From Deltaproteobacteria bacterium (GTDB taxonomy: Bacteria > Desulfobacterota > DSM-4660 > Desulfatiglandales > Desulfatiglandaceae): 64,000 bases of DNA. Shown piece by piece: positions 28,431-37,310 of this stretch; position 1 is the first letter of the stretch, and the number at the start of each line of letters is the position of its first letter. Location of the stretch: contig JAFDIS010000001.1 in the NCBI GenBank assembly GCA_019307945.1, forward strand, positions 1 through 64,000. The letters are read 5' to 3'. The translations under genes were made by a program, and so were the position numbers. The notes under the pieces are model-generated. The model ran no database searches. It had not been told where the DNA came from and worked only from the letters and a program-made list of their open reading frames with translations.

Positions 28431-29792
28431 ATGAAGAAGCAGACGGCGATCAAAAATGTGCTGGTAGTGGACGACGAGGCGGTGGTGCGCACGGGGATCA
28501 GCCGTGCCCTGGAAAATCGGGGAATACGGTCCCGTCAGGCCGCAGACGGCAAAGAGGCCCTCGGCTTACTGGCACACCAGCGCTTCGATCTGGTACTGCT
28601 GGACATCAGAATGCCAGAGCTGGATGGAATTTCCCTTCTGCGAATGATACGGACGGATTACCCGGATACCCGCGTAGTCATGATCACGGGGTATCCCACC
28701 ATTGATACGGCCGTCCATTGCGTCAAGCTGGGAGCTCTCGATTACCTGGTGAAGCCCTTCAGCCTGGATGACCTGGAAGCGGCCCTGAAAAAGTCCGAAC
28801 CCCGGAGTCCGGGTACCGAAAAGGCCGCCGTCTCCAGCCGCGGTCTCGAGATCGACTCTCCGGACAACTTGATCATCGGCCGCAGCCGCGAGATGCGGAA
28901 GATCTTCGACAAGATCCGAAAGGTGGCCCCCACGGACAGCACTGTCCTGATCACCGGCGAGAGCGGAACCGGAAAGGAATTGGTGGCTCAGGCCATTCAT
29001 GCCAAGAGCAAAAGAAGAGATAGGGAATTCGTGGCTGTAGATTGCTCAGCGCTCGTGGAAACCCTTCTGGAAAGCGAGCTTTTCGGCCACGTAAAGGGCT
29101 CTTTCACGGGCGCTCACCAGACCAAGCACGGCTTCTTCGAACTGGCCAACCACGGGACGTTTTTCTTCGATGAGATCGCCAACCTGAGCCTGCGGATTCA
29201 GGCGAAACTCCTGCGGGTGATCCAGGAACGGGAATTCATGAAGGTAGGAGACAAGAAACGCATCCGTCTCGATATCCGGATCATCTCCGCCTCCAACCGG
29301 GACCTCAAGACCTCCGTGGAGTCGGGAGATTTCCGCGAAGACCTCTACTATCGTCTCAGCGTGGTCCCCATACACCTGCCCCCGCTACGGAAACGGAAAG
29401 AGGATATCCCACTCCTGATCAAGCACTTTTTGGAAAAATTCAGCACAAGATTAAAACGCCCCCTCCCCGCGGTCTCAGACGACGCCATGGACATCCTGAC
29501 GGAATATGCGTGGCCCGGCAATGTCAGGGAATTGGAACACTGCATTGAACGGATCCTGATCCTGGAGGACACGAACGTCATCCGCGCGCGGGACCTGCCC
29601 TCCTTCATTACACAGCGCCAGGGTGAATTCCCGATGTTTTCCGAAGAACCCTATTCCCTGGAGGAGTTGGAGAAAAAATACATCCGCTTCGTGCTTCGCA
29701 GGACAAAGGGCCGAAAGAAACAGGCCGCTGAAATTCTCGGGATCAACCGCAAGACCCTGGGCCTCAAGATAAAGAAATACGGCCTGTATTGA
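28431..29792 (+). CDS. NtrC-family sigma-54 activator (response regulator)
   Basis: The 453-residue protein has a receiver domain (VLVVDDEAVVRTG, acceptor Asp about 57 in LVLLDIRMPELDG). A sigma-54 AAA+ domain follows, with Walker A GESGTGKELVAQAIH (about 177) and the GAFTGA loop as GSFTGA (Ala to Ser, with the sigma-contacting Phe-Thr kept). The C-terminal Fis-type helix-turn-helix is KKQAAEILGINRKTLGLKIKKYGL. The start is the ATG at 28431, 4 bp after the hybrid kinase gene. It should activate sigma-54 promoters; one such promoter is seen at the pilin gene, but targets cannot be deduced. Confidence 0.92.
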   Translation: MKKQTAIKNVLVVDDEAVVRTGISRALENRGIRSRQAADGKEALGLLAHQRFDLVLLDIRMPELDGISLLRMIRTDYPDTRVVMITGYPTIDTAVHCVKLGALDYLVKPFSLDDLEAALKKSEPRSPGTEKAAVSSRGLEIDSPDNLIIGRSREMRKIFDKIRKVAPTDSTVLITGESGTGKELVAQAIHAKSKRRDREFVAVDCSALVETLLESELFGHVKGSFTGAHQTKHGFFELANHGTFFFDEIANLSLRIQAKLLRVIQEREFMKVGDKKRIRLDIRIISASNRDLKTSVESGDFREDLYYRLSVVPIHLPPLRKRKEDIPLLIKHFLEKFSTRLKRPLPAVSDDAMDILTEYAWPGNVRELEHCIERILILEDTNVIRARDLPSFITQRQGEFPMFSEEPYSLEELEKKYIRFVLRRTKGRKKQAAEILGINRKTLGLKIKKYGLY

Positions 29793-29831
29793 AACCATGC
29801 CTTTGAACGGGCTCTGATGGGAAAGGAAGCC

Positions 29832-30914
29832 ATGGAAAAAGAGGATCTCACGCTGCTGGTCACGGGTGGGGCGGGTTTCATCGGCAGCAATTTCATACGC
29901 ACCGCCCTGGAGGCAAGGCCACTCTGGCGTATCGTCAACCTGGACGCCCTCACTTACGCGGGAAACCCCGGCAATCTGAGGGATCTGCCCGCCATGGCAT
30001 CCTCCCGGCACACCTTTGTACATGGCGACATACGGGACGGCGCCCTTGTGGATCACCTGTTCGAGGAACACCACTTCGACGGCGTGATTCACTTCGCCGC
30101 CGAGAGCCATGTTGATCGATCCATCCTTGGCCCCGAGGCCTTTGTGGAGACGAACGTGGTGGGCACTTTCAGACTCCTGGAATCAAGCCTCCGCTTCTGG
30201 GAATCCGCGGGACGCCCACGGGGCTTTCGGTTTCTTCATGTGTCAACGGATGAGGTATATGGAAGTCTGGGGCCCGAGGGCTATTTCACCGAGGAGACAC
30301 CCTATGACCCCTCAAGCCCTTATTCGGCTTCCAAGGCCGCCTCGGATCACTTCGTAAGGGCATATTACAGGACCTATGGACTGCCCACCGTAGTCACCAA
30401 CTGCACTAACAACTACGGCCCCTACCAGTTCCCGGAAAAATTGATCCCGCTGATGATCCTCAACATCCTGGAGGAAAAGCCGCTTCCCGTTTACGGAGAT
30501 GGTCTTCACGTAAGGGACTGGCTATACGTGGTGGACCACTGCGAGGCCCTGGTGACCGTCCTGGAGAGAGGTTTGCCGGGAGAGACTTACAACATCGGCG
30601 GTGGCGAGGAAAAGACGAACATCGACATGGTCCACCTGCTGTGCGACATCGTGGACGAACGACGCGGTCGCAATAGCGGTGAGGCGGAAAGCAGAAAACT
30701 CGTCCGGTTCGTCACGGACCGCCCCGGTCATGATCGTCGCTACGCCATCAGCATTTCAAAAATCCGGGAAGCCCTGGGCTGGTCGCCGCGATACAGCCTC
30801 AGAGAAGCGCTCTCCCGCACCGTGGACTGGTATCTCCAACACATGGACTGGGTCGAGCAGGTCCGAACCGGTGAATACCGCAAGTGGATCGGGCGCAACT
30901 ACGAGGACCGCTAG
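29832..30914 (+). CDS. rmlB: dTDP-glucose 4,6-dehydratase
   Basis: This NAD-dependent short-chain dehydrogenase makes dTDP-4-keto-6-deoxyglucose for surface deoxysugars. It has TGGAGFIGSNFIR at the N-terminus, HFAAESHVDRSI, the STDEVYGSLG motif, catalytic YSASKAASDH, TNCTNNYGPYQFPEKLIP and GDGLHVRDWLYV, all typical of RmlB/RfbB. I prefer the ATG at 29832, preceded by AAGGA at 5 bases, giving 360 residues; an in-frame ATG at 29817 is possible. No other rml or glycosyltransferase gene is nearby, so it may be a lone duplicate. It ends 11 bp from the convergent gspM. Confidence 0.92.
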   Translation: MEKEDLTLLVTGGAGFIGSNFIRTALEARPLWRIVNLDALTYAGNPGNLRDLPAMASSRHTFVHGDIRDGALVDHLFEEHHFDGVIHFAAESHVDRSILGPEAFVETNVVGTFRLLESSLRFWESAGRPRGFRFLHVSTDEVYGSLGPEGYFTEETPYDPSSPYSASKAASDHFVRAYYRTYGLPTVVTNCTNNYGPYQFPEKLIPLMILNILEEKPLPVYGDGLHVRDWLYVVDHCEALVTVLERGLPGETYNIGGGEEKTNIDMVHLLCDIVDERRGRNSGEAESRKLVRFVTDRPGHDRRYAISISKIREALGWSPRYSLREALSRTVDWYLQHMDWVEQVRTGEYRKWIGRNYEDR

Positions 30915-30925
30915 TGTGGCAGTCC

Positions 30926-31459
30926 TCACGCGCTCCTCACATAGGTTCGTATCCTGAGGATCACCCGCAACGAAGAAGATCCGTCCCGCCTTTCCACGCG
31001 CTGGACCTTGATCTTTTCGATATCCAGGAGCTTGCCCGCATATTCGATCCTGTACAGATATGCCACGAGCTGCGATAGATCGATATCCTCCAGTTTGACC
31101 TCCATCCCCACCTGCTTCAGGGACCCTGATTCTTCCGCGTACTGGATCGGCTTGACGTACTGGAGTTTATCGGCGATTCCCACTTGCCTTGAAATGCCTT
31201 CCAGGTAAGAAAGCAGAGAAAACTTCCCACCACGCTTTTCCAGGGCCGCTTCCGCCTCCTGGAAGGCCTTTTTCATTCCTTTCCACTGTGACTCCAGTCG
31301 CTTTAGTTCGGCAAGGTCTCTGGTCTTGGATGCGATATAGCGCTTCAGGTCCCGTTCCCGCTCCAGGGCCGGGGAAACGATCAGGAAGTAGTAGATCAGT
31401 CCGGCCACGGCAACCCCGGCCAGTGCCAATATGATCATTTCCCTTTTTCCAATTCTCAT
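30926..31459 (-). CDS. gspM: Type II secretion protein M (PilO-like)
   Basis: The 177-residue inner-membrane protein has one N-terminal helix (about 8–28, MIILALAGVAVAGLIYYFLIVSP), a coiled coil (ERERDLKRYIASKTRDLAELKRLESQWKGMKKAFQEAEAALEKR) and a small ferredoxin-like periplasmic domain (about 85–177). GspM works with GspL to position the ATPase at the platform. It is the last gene of the operon and overlaps the gspL stop as ATGA. It converges on rmlB with only 11 bp between. Confidence 0.82.
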   Translation of the reverse strand: MRIGKREMIILALAGVAVAGLIYYFLIVSPALERERDLKRYIASKTRDLAELKRLESQWKGMKKAFQEAEAALEKRGGKFSLLSYLEGISRQVGIADKLQYVKPIQYAEESGSLKQVGMEVKLEDIDLSQLVAYLYRIEYAGKLLDIEKIKVQRVERRDGSSSLRVILRIRTYVRSA

Positions 31460-32910
31460 CGTTTCTTCTCCAGCCCGAAGTTGAAGCGGACCGCACCGAT
31501 CTTCTTGTCCATTTTGGCACCGGACAGTTTCACGGTGTCAAACACACCGTGGGCCGAGAGTTTTTCCTTGAGCTTGTCCACCGTCTCAAAGGAAGAAGCC
31601 CTCCCGTCCAGGCGGACTTCTCGGCCCTCGACCGAGAAATCTTCGATCAGCACGTCCGTGAAACCGCTCACGATCCCGGTCAATGCGGAGAGCGTTTCCA
31701 GGACCGTTCCATGCCCCGAAAGATCCTCCAGCCAGGAGAACTTTTCCCTCTCTGCATCGATCTTTTGACGCATTTGAACCAGTTCCCGCCCCTTCACAAC
31801 TGTCCTGACGTCAGGGAACGCCGCGGAAAAACCGGATTGTATCTCTCTTTTCAGTGTTTCATACCGGGCCTCCTGAATAGCAACCCGTAGATGGAGGTGG
31901 ACCCCGAAGATAAAACCCAGGATCAGGAGTCCCGAAACCAGGGTCAACATCATCCGGCGAAGATCCATTGCAGAATCGGTACGAAACTCTTCTCGGCGCA
32001 GGTCGGGCACCCGCTCTTTCTCGTCGCACATGCTGAGCGCAAGCCCGAGGGCCACGCTCAAGCGTCCCTGGAGTGCGGGGTCAAAGGAACCCAGACTGTG
32101 GGAGAAGGCATCGAAAGGGCTCCATGTCTGGACCTGTATTCCCTCCGGGGACACCGGCCGGGCCGCTGAATCATGGGAGTCCCCAAGGTCTGTGAGGTCC
32201 CCTGCCACGAGAATACGTCTCACCTCGCTCTCGGGATTCTTGAAGCGATACAACTTCAAAGTCTCGGCCAGCACTTCCTCCGCATCCGATCGGTTGGAGA
32301 CCACTCTGAGGAGTTCCTGTCGCCCTTGTCGGATCACCTGCACGCCCAGTTTTCCCGGACTCCGGTGCACGATCGCCGTGGGAGAGTCGTCCCCATAGGG
32401 ATCGATCCTTCGATAAAGAAAATAGAGCGCCAGATCGTCCAGAGTGACCACGTCCGGATTCAGACCCGCCTCTTGGAGGGTTTCAAGATGTTCCGCAACA
32501 GATGCCTTTTCCACTCCCACTGCGGTGGTCAGGCCGTTGTCGCCTGGCTGAAGATAGTCCACCACCAGCCTGTCGATGCCCACCGGGAGGTACGGTTCCA
32601 TCTGGAATTTGATGATACGATCCAATTTCCGCGGCTTTCTAAAGGGGATGGGGACTTGACGAAAGAATGCCTTGCCACCGGACAGGCATGTGACCAGCAT
32701 CTCGTGCTTCAGGTCCTCCCGGGCGAAAAGTTCCCTGCAGGCGTCGACCACTTCATCCGGATTTCCGATCTCCCTGTGGGCCACACACCCCAATTCAGGC
32801 CCTTTCAGCGTATTGATAACCTGAACGGCGGCGATATATGTTTCGGAAACCTCCAGGCCCACCACCGCCCTGGGTTGAAAAAAGGCCTTGAAGGCTTTAG
32901 AGACGTTCAT
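31456..32910 (-). CDS. gspL: Type II secretion protein L (PilM–PilN-like)
   Basis: The 484-residue protein has a cytoplasmic actin-like domain (about 15–305, VVGLEVSETYIAAVQVINTLKGPELGCVAHREI; KFQMEPYLPVGIDRLVVDYLQ). A membrane helix follows (about 320–342), then a coiled coil and a PilN-like periplasmic domain (about 395–484, TDVLIEDFSVEGREVRLDGRASSFETVDKLKEKL). GspL anchors the GspE ATPase to the membrane platform. It overlaps gspK upstream and gspM downstream by 4 bp each, so the three are translationally coupled. Confidence 0.85.
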   Translation of the reverse strand: MNVSKAFKAFFQPRAVVGLEVSETYIAAVQVINTLKGPELGCVAHREIGNPDEVVDACRELFAREDLKHEMLVTCLSGGKAFFRQVPIPFRKPRKLDRIIKFQMEPYLPVGIDRLVVDYLQPGDNGLTTAVGVEKASVAEHLETLQEAGLNPDVVTLDDLALYFLYRRIDPYGDDSPTAIVHRSPGKLGVQVIRQGRQELLRVVSNRSDAEEVLAETLKLYRFKNPESEVRRILVAGDLTDLGDSHDSAARPVSPEGIQVQTWSPFDAFSHSLGSFDPALQGRLSVALGLALSMCDEKERVPDLRREEFRTDSAMDLRRMMLTLVSGLLILGFIFGVHLHLRVAIQEARYETLKREIQSGFSAAFPDVRTVVKGRELVQMRQKIDAEREKFSWLEDLSGHGTVLETLSALTGIVSGFTDVLIEDFSVEGREVRLDGRASSFETVDKLKEKLSAHGVFDTVKLSGAKMDKKIGAVRFNFGLEKKR

Positions 32911-33863
32911 GACACCTGCCAGTAAACCAGATTGAGGCCTTCGCCGACTCTACGGGCCACGGCCCTCACCCTGGAAGAGGCCTCACCGCAAACTCCCTCG
33001 ATTTCGAAGGAAAAGGCGGAACTCTTCACTGTGAGCATTGATGCGATCCGGCTAAACAATTCACCGCTCATTCCGGGGATCGCCCTCAGATCCTGAATAC
33101 TCATGAAGTCCTCTTCGGCCCGGTACGTGATGATGGCTTCCGCGAGGTTTGCGTCCAATTCATCGTCCAGGCTCTGCAGCACCTCGCGGGATGCAGTATT
33201 GATGTTGATCTTACCGTCGGTATAAACGGTGAAATAATCCGCAAGGTTTATCTTCCCCGCACCTTGCTGCACGTTCCTGACAAGGTACATCTGTGCCGTC
33301 GTGAGAAAAGGCCCGTTTGCACACTCGTAGGGAGGCTCACGGCCTTGATAGTAAAGATTCTCGGCCCCGTCGAGACGGGTATGATCATCCGCATCGAGCC
33401 AGTCCAGTACGGGGTTCAATTGCTCCTCCCCCATGCCGAGGATCTTAAGCAGCCGTTCGACGCAGTCGCGGTATTTCTCGTCGATCTCGCCCGCGGCGGT
33501 GCGAAGCGCATTGATGTTGATTTTACCGTTTTCATCAACCACACGACATCGAACCGTGACGTCCGGGAAAAGCTCCTTGGGCAGCCCCTCCGTTTCCAGA
33601 AGCCCCCAGTCTTCCCTAAGGCTGTCCATGGCGCGGTTTTCATCGGACGCAAGGATCCCCACTGCATATTGAACCGCTCCGGAGGCGGCGGCCATGGCCC
33701 GGTATCCGTCCCTGGAATAGGCGGCAAGACTCATTTCCACCCCCGCATCGTCCGAAAAGCCCACGGCAAGCCCCACCAGTGTGGTGATGATCAGGAGTGT
33801 GACAACGAGGGCCGCGCCTTTTTCCTGTTTGCGTCGTTGCATGCTCGCCTGCCCTGAGACCAC
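32907..33863 (-). CDS. gspK: Type II secretion minor pseudopilin K
   Basis: GspK caps the pseudopilus tip. The 318-residue size is right for this large minor pseudopilin. The N-terminus EKGAALVVTLLIITTLVGLAVGF is the expected hydrophobic helix. The body carries INDENGKININ-type signatures (VDENGKININALR; DGKININTASREVLQSL) and a helix-hairpin-helix like segment. A GTG start at 33863 is preceded by GGGGAG at 4–5 bases; an ATG at 33842 is possible. The stop overlaps gspL as ATGA. Confidence 0.88.
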   Translation of the reverse strand: MVSGQASMQRRKQEKGAALVVTLLIITTLVGLAVGFSDDAGVEMSLAAYSRDGYRAMAAASGAVQYAVGILASDENRAMDSLREDWGLLETEGLPKELFPDVTVRCRVVDENGKININALRTAAGEIDEKYRDCVERLLKILGMGEEQLNPVLDWLDADDHTRLDGAENLYYQGREPPYECANGPFLTTAQMYLVRNVQQGAGKINLADYFTVYTDGKININTASREVLQSLDDELDANLAEAIITYRAEEDFMSIQDLRAIPGMSGELFSRIASMLTVKSSAFSFEIEGVCGEASSRVRAVARRVGEGLNLVYWQVS

Positions 33864-33872
33864 GATTCTCCC

Positions 33873-34517
33873 CTACCCCGACAAGGGAGGATGAACACTC
33901 GTCGTGAAGATGTGGGACCTGCCTTCATCGTCCAGCACACCAAGTGTGATTGCCACCAATCGCGGCAACAGCGGCCCGGGCGATCCCTCCAGGGTGTTCC
34001 ACGCCTCGTGTTCGGTTCCTTCCGCGTCCAGGAAAACGAATTCGAGTCGCTCGATCCCCTTGGCCAGTTCAAGAGACAGGCCCCCTTCGGTCAAGTCATC
34101 GTCCGGTGTGGGATCGTCCCTCCGGTAGAGGATCATCCCTTCATGATCCGGGTCCTTTTCCAAATGGTATCCGATTTCACACAAATCCGTTCTGGGTTCA
34201 GTGGGCCTCAGGGCCAGGTGGGCCGTGGAGGTAAAATGAATCCGATCCGCAGGCGCCCCTTCGATCTCGCCGTTCTCGGCCACAAAGCCCACCTCGGCGG
34301 CGGTTTCCATCAGTGATGCCCGGCCCACGGCGCCCATAAGGTCCATGGTCATTCTCTCCAGCACCACCCTGGCCACCTGATCCACCCGACCGTACCTTTC
34401 GGCCTGTTGGATCGTATCCAGGTTTGATGTGTATGCGCCGTATACCACGGAGAGAATGATCACGAGAATCGAAACGGCCACCAGCACCTCGATCAGAGTG
34501 AAACCCTTCCTCGGCAC
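33873..34517 (-). CDS. gspJ: Type II secretion minor pseudopilin J
   Basis: GspJ is a minor pseudopilin of the tip complex. I place the start at the GTG at 34517 (encoding PRKGFTLIEVLVAVSILVI after the initiator), because GGGGAG sits 5 bases upstream and prepilins have short leaders. This gives 214 residues, normal for GspJ; the open frame upstream to 34697 overlaps gspI and is spurious. The protein has the prepilin cleavage site G/FTLIEV and the family features VVLERMTMDLMGAVGR and GIERLEFVFLD. An unusual 73-bp spacer separates it from gspI. Confidence 0.86.
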   Translation of the reverse strand: MPRKGFTLIEVLVAVSILVIILSVVYGAYTSNLDTIQQAERYGRVDQVARVVLERMTMDLMGAVGRASLMETAAEVGFVAENGEIEGAPADRIHFTSTAHLALRPTEPRTDLCEIGYHLEKDPDHEGMILYRRDDPTPDDDLTEGGLSLELAKGIERLEFVFLDAEGTEHEAWNTLEGSPGPLLPRLVAITLGVLDDEGRSHIFTTSVHPPLSG

Positions 34518-34590
34518 GGATGCTCCCCGGGCGGTTAACGTATCCGACGCCCGAAGTGCCGCACTCGCTCCGGGATGGCACCCCCATCCG

Positions 34591-34989
34591 CTACTTGTAC
34601 TTGGGTCTCCGGTATATGAGGGTTTCCAGTACCAGCCCAACGTCTGAAGAATTCCCCTCCTCGAACACCCTGACTTTGACGCGATAAAATCCTTCAAGAT
34701 TGCCTTCCTGTTCGCTCACTTCCTCCTCGAACCGGAATCCGGGCATCTCCGGTTCGAAGTCCCCTGAACGACCTCCGATCTCCTCGGTACCTTGGGCCAG
34801 GATTCGGGAAAGCCTGTCCTGGGCAAGGAAAAGGGCGGTCGTATTAAAACGGGATTCCGTTTGCAGGCGTAGGCTCTGGCCCTGAAGTTGAAAGACCCCC
34901 AGGAGGGCCACCAGAATCAGCGCCATGGAGACCAGTACCTCCAGAAGAGTGAAACCCCTATTTCGATTTCTGTTCGATGTAGCCTTCAT
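34591..34989 (-). CDS. gspI: Type II secretion minor pseudopilin I
   Basis: The 132-residue protein has a short basic leader (MKATSNRNRNRG), the prepilin site G/FTLLEVLVSMALILVALLGV and the compact GspI body (LRLQTESRFNTTALFLAQDRLSRI). It overlaps the end of gspH by about 30 bp. GspI starts assembly of the pseudopilus tip with GspJ and GspK, and the order H-I-J-K here is the standard one. Confidence 0.87.
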   Translation of the reverse strand: MKATSNRNRNRGFTLLEVLVSMALILVALLGVFQLQGQSLRLQTESRFNTTALFLAQDRLSRILAQGTEEIGGRSGDFEPEMPGFRFEEEVSEQEGNLEGFYRVKVRVFEEGNSSDVGLVLETLIYRRPKYK

Positions 34990-35512
34990 AAATGGTCACA
35001 CGACCCGTGAGCGGGTTGACCTCCAGCGAGTACGCCTCCCCTTCCTCGTTCTCAAGGTGGATCAGGGTCCGATCAACGCAGCCGTTGGGATAAAACCTCA
35101 TATCGGCAACGCCGTCCTGGACCTTTCCGGTGGGAAACAGGACCACGTCCTTCAGCATGACCCCTCTGGGCAGGGGAATCCTCTTTTCACCGCTCCCACC
35201 TTCCATGATCCCGGATCCAGGGACGCTTTCCCCGTCGTCGGCCTCAGGCCCCGCGTACAGTACGTTTTCATCTACTTGAAACCGGAGCGATCTTTCCCTG
35301 TGCGTGGCTGCCGCCAGGCCCCGAAGGCGGGTGATTTCACCTATGACAATGCGACTGGCCAGGCGGAGGTCTCCTCCCGAAAAGATCCCTTCAACGCGGA
35401 GGGCAAGGAGCGAGGCGAAAAGCCCCACGACGAACAATACCATGAGGAGTTCCAGCAAGGTAAATCCCCGAAGGTCATTCGCCCTGCTCCTCCCAGTTCG
35501 TGATGTCCGCAT
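34958..35512 (-). CDS. gspH: Type II secretion minor pseudopilin H
   Basis: The ATG at 35512 gives 184 residues with a short Arg-rich leader (MRTSRTGRSRANDLRG) and the prepilin site G/FTLLELLMVLFVVGLFASLLAL. The rest is a GspH/FimT-like domain (IVIGEITRLRGLAAATHRERSLRFQVDEN). The open frame extends 120 bp further upstream into gspG, which I reject because prepilin leaders are short. The gene overlaps gspG by 38 bp and gspI by about 30 bp. Confidence 0.85.
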   Translation of the reverse strand: MRTSRTGRSRANDLRGFTLLELLMVLFVVGLFASLLALRVEGIFSGGDLRLASRIVIGEITRLRGLAAATHRERSLRFQVDENVLYAGPEADDGESVPGSGIMEGGSGEKRIPLPRGVMLKDVVLFPTGKVQDGVADMRFYPNGCVDRTLIHLENEEGEAYSLEVNPLTGRVTIYEGYIEQKSK

Positions 35513-35921
35513 CCTCACCCTCTCCGCCTTCCTCGCCGTCAGCACCGTAGGACCACAGATCGAAATCCTTATTGTGCACGCCGGGCGAAAGGTACAGATA
35601 CTCATTCCCCCACGGATCCTTAGGAACCACACCCTTTTCCAGGTAACCCTCTTCCCGGTATTTCCTGGGAATTCTTCCCGTTGTGGGAGGCTCCACCAGA
35701 GCCCTCAGGCCCTGTTCCGTGGATGGGTAAAAGGATGTGTCGAGCTTGAACAGCCGAAGGGCCTGCTCCAGAGTCTGGATGTCCACCCTCGCCTTCATGG
35801 CCCTCGCCTCCCCCGGCCTGTCCATAACACGGACGGCCACGAGACTCGCCAGAATTCCGAGAATCGTAATCACGATCAGAATCTCCAGCAAGGTGAAACC
35901 CGCTTCCCTTTTTCGTCCCAT
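35475..35921 (-). CDS. gspG: Type II secretion major pseudopilin G
   Basis: GspG forms the pseudopilus shaft. The start at 35921 (MGRKREAGFTLLEILIV) is preferred over 35954 since GGAGAAGG lies 7 bases before it; this gives 148 residues. It has the prepilin site G/FTLLEI and the hallmark GspG body: YPSTEQGLRALV, VPKDPWGNEYLYLSPG and DLWSYGADGEEGGEG, the calcium-binding loop region. The gene follows gspF by about 114 bp and precedes gspH in standard order. Confidence 0.93.
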   Translation of the reverse strand: MGRKREAGFTLLEILIVITILGILASLVAVRVMDRPGEARAMKARVDIQTLEQALRLFKLDTSFYPSTEQGLRALVEPPTTGRIPRKYREEGYLEKGVVPKDPWGNEYLYLSPGVHNKDFDLWSYGADGEEGGEGEDADITNWEEQGE

Positions 35922-36035
35922 CCGAAAACCTTCTCCGAGGTCCTTTGTCGTCATTCGAAACCACCCACCTTTTCGATCGAGTTCAAAAACGAAAAAGACC
36001 GGAGAGCGCAGGGGAATCCCCCCATCCCTTTCCGG

Positions 36036-37265
36036 CTAGCGCACCCCGCCCGTCATATCGAAAATGGGCAGCAGGATTGCCATTACGATGAAAGCCACCA
36101 CAAAACCCATCATAAGGATGATGCCGGGTTCCAGCACGGACGTGAGGGAGGCGATGGTGGCCTCAACGTCATCCTCATAGACCTCCGCCGCCTTTTCCAG
36201 CATTTCCTCCAGTTCACCGCTCTGCTCTCCGGCTCTCACGAGTTGCACCACGAGCGGCGGAAAGACACCGGTGGATTTGAGAGGCGCGGCAAAATCAGAT
36301 CCTTCGCCGATCCGTTGGGCGGTCTTGCTGACCGCCTCCTCGATGACGCGATTGCCCGCTGAGAGCCTTGCCGTCTCCAATGCCTGAACCAGGGGCAGGC
36401 CGCTCTTGAGCAGGATGGCGAGAGTACGGGTGAACCGGGCAACCGCTCCTCTATGGTGAAGTCTCCCGAAAAGGGGGGCCTTGAGGCGGATTCGGTCCCA
36501 GATCCATCCCCCCTGGTCCGTCCGAAGCCATGCGGAAATTCCGGCCACCACCGCCGCCGTCGTCAATCCCAGGAGCCACCAGGAGCGCTTCAGTTCGTCC
36601 GTTATCCAAATCAACGCCCGGGTGGCCCAGGGTAGCGCCAATTCAGCTCCCCTGAAGATCGCCACCACCTTCGGCATCACAAAGGTCATGAGAAAGATCA
36701 GGATGATCGTGCTGATCAGAGTCAGCAGGACCGGATAGGTCATGGCCGCGGAAATCTTCTTCTTCAGTTTGATGGACTTTTCCGAAAATTCCGCCAGCCG
36801 CTTCAGAATGATATCCAGGGCTCCTCCCTGCTCAGCAGCGCGAACCATGTTGATGAAAATCGGATTGAACACCTCCGTATGTTCCGCCATCGCCCGGGAG
36901 AGGGACTGGCCTTCCACTACCTTTTCCCGGATCTGGGTGAAAATCCTTTTCAACTGGGCCTGATCGGTCTGCTCGATCAGCGCGGTGAGGCATTCCACAA
37001 GGGGAAGACCAGAAGAAACCAGTGTGGCCAACTGCCTGAGGGCTGCGCTGACCTCTGCGGCGTCCACCCGCTTGAGGCCATGGAACCCTGCAAGAAATCG
37101 CCCGAAGAATGACCGACCCACAACCTCCCGGACCTCTTTGATTTCCCGGGGGAAGATGCGATCCCGAATCAGCCTGGCCCGGGCCGCCGATGGGCCCTCG
37201 GCTGTGATGATCCCAGAAACCCGCTTGCCGCGTTTGTCGTAGGCCTTGTATTCAAAGACGGGCAT
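36036..37265 (-). CDS. gspF: Type II secretion platform protein F
   Basis: The 409-residue protein is the polytopic platform protein. It opens with MPVFEYKAYDKRGKRVSGIITAEGPSAARARLI, the family start, and has two T2SSF domains (about 70–193 and 275–395; LRQLATLVSSGLPLVECLTALIEQ; FTRTLAILLKSGLPLVQALETARL) with three membrane segments. It is clearly more like canonical GspF than the mshG-type protein at 1313–2548. It lies between gspE and gspG. Confidence 0.93.
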   Translation of the reverse strand: MPVFEYKAYDKRGKRVSGIITAEGPSAARARLIRDRIFPREIKEVREVVGRSFFGRFLAGFHGLKRVDAAEVSAALRQLATLVSSGLPLVECLTALIEQTDQAQLKRIFTQIREKVVEGQSLSRAMAEHTEVFNPIFINMVRAAEQGGALDIILKRLAEFSEKSIKLKKKISAAMTYPVLLTLISTIILIFLMTFVMPKVVAIFRGAELALPWATRALIWITDELKRSWWLLGLTTAAVVAGISAWLRTDQGGWIWDRIRLKAPLFGRLHHRGAVARFTRTLAILLKSGLPLVQALETARLSAGNRVIEEAVSKTAQRIGEGSDFAAPLKSTGVFPPLVVQLVRAGEQSGELEEMLEKAAEVYEDDVEATIASLTSVLEPGIILMMGFVVAFIVMAILLPIFDMTGGVR

Positions 37266-37310
37266 GGCCGATCTTTCCCCCTCCCCCCGTCCTTCCGACC
37301 GGATGAGGCC

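Noticed and set aside
30935-30960. GGTTCGTATCC as a tRNA T-arm
   Set aside because: It lies within the gspM 3' end, lacks the conserved A of the loop and has no other tRNA arms.
34517-34697. N-terminal extension of gspJ up to 34697
   Set aside because: Prepilin leaders are short, the extension overlaps gspI and a GTG with a good ribosome site lies just before the cleavage motif.
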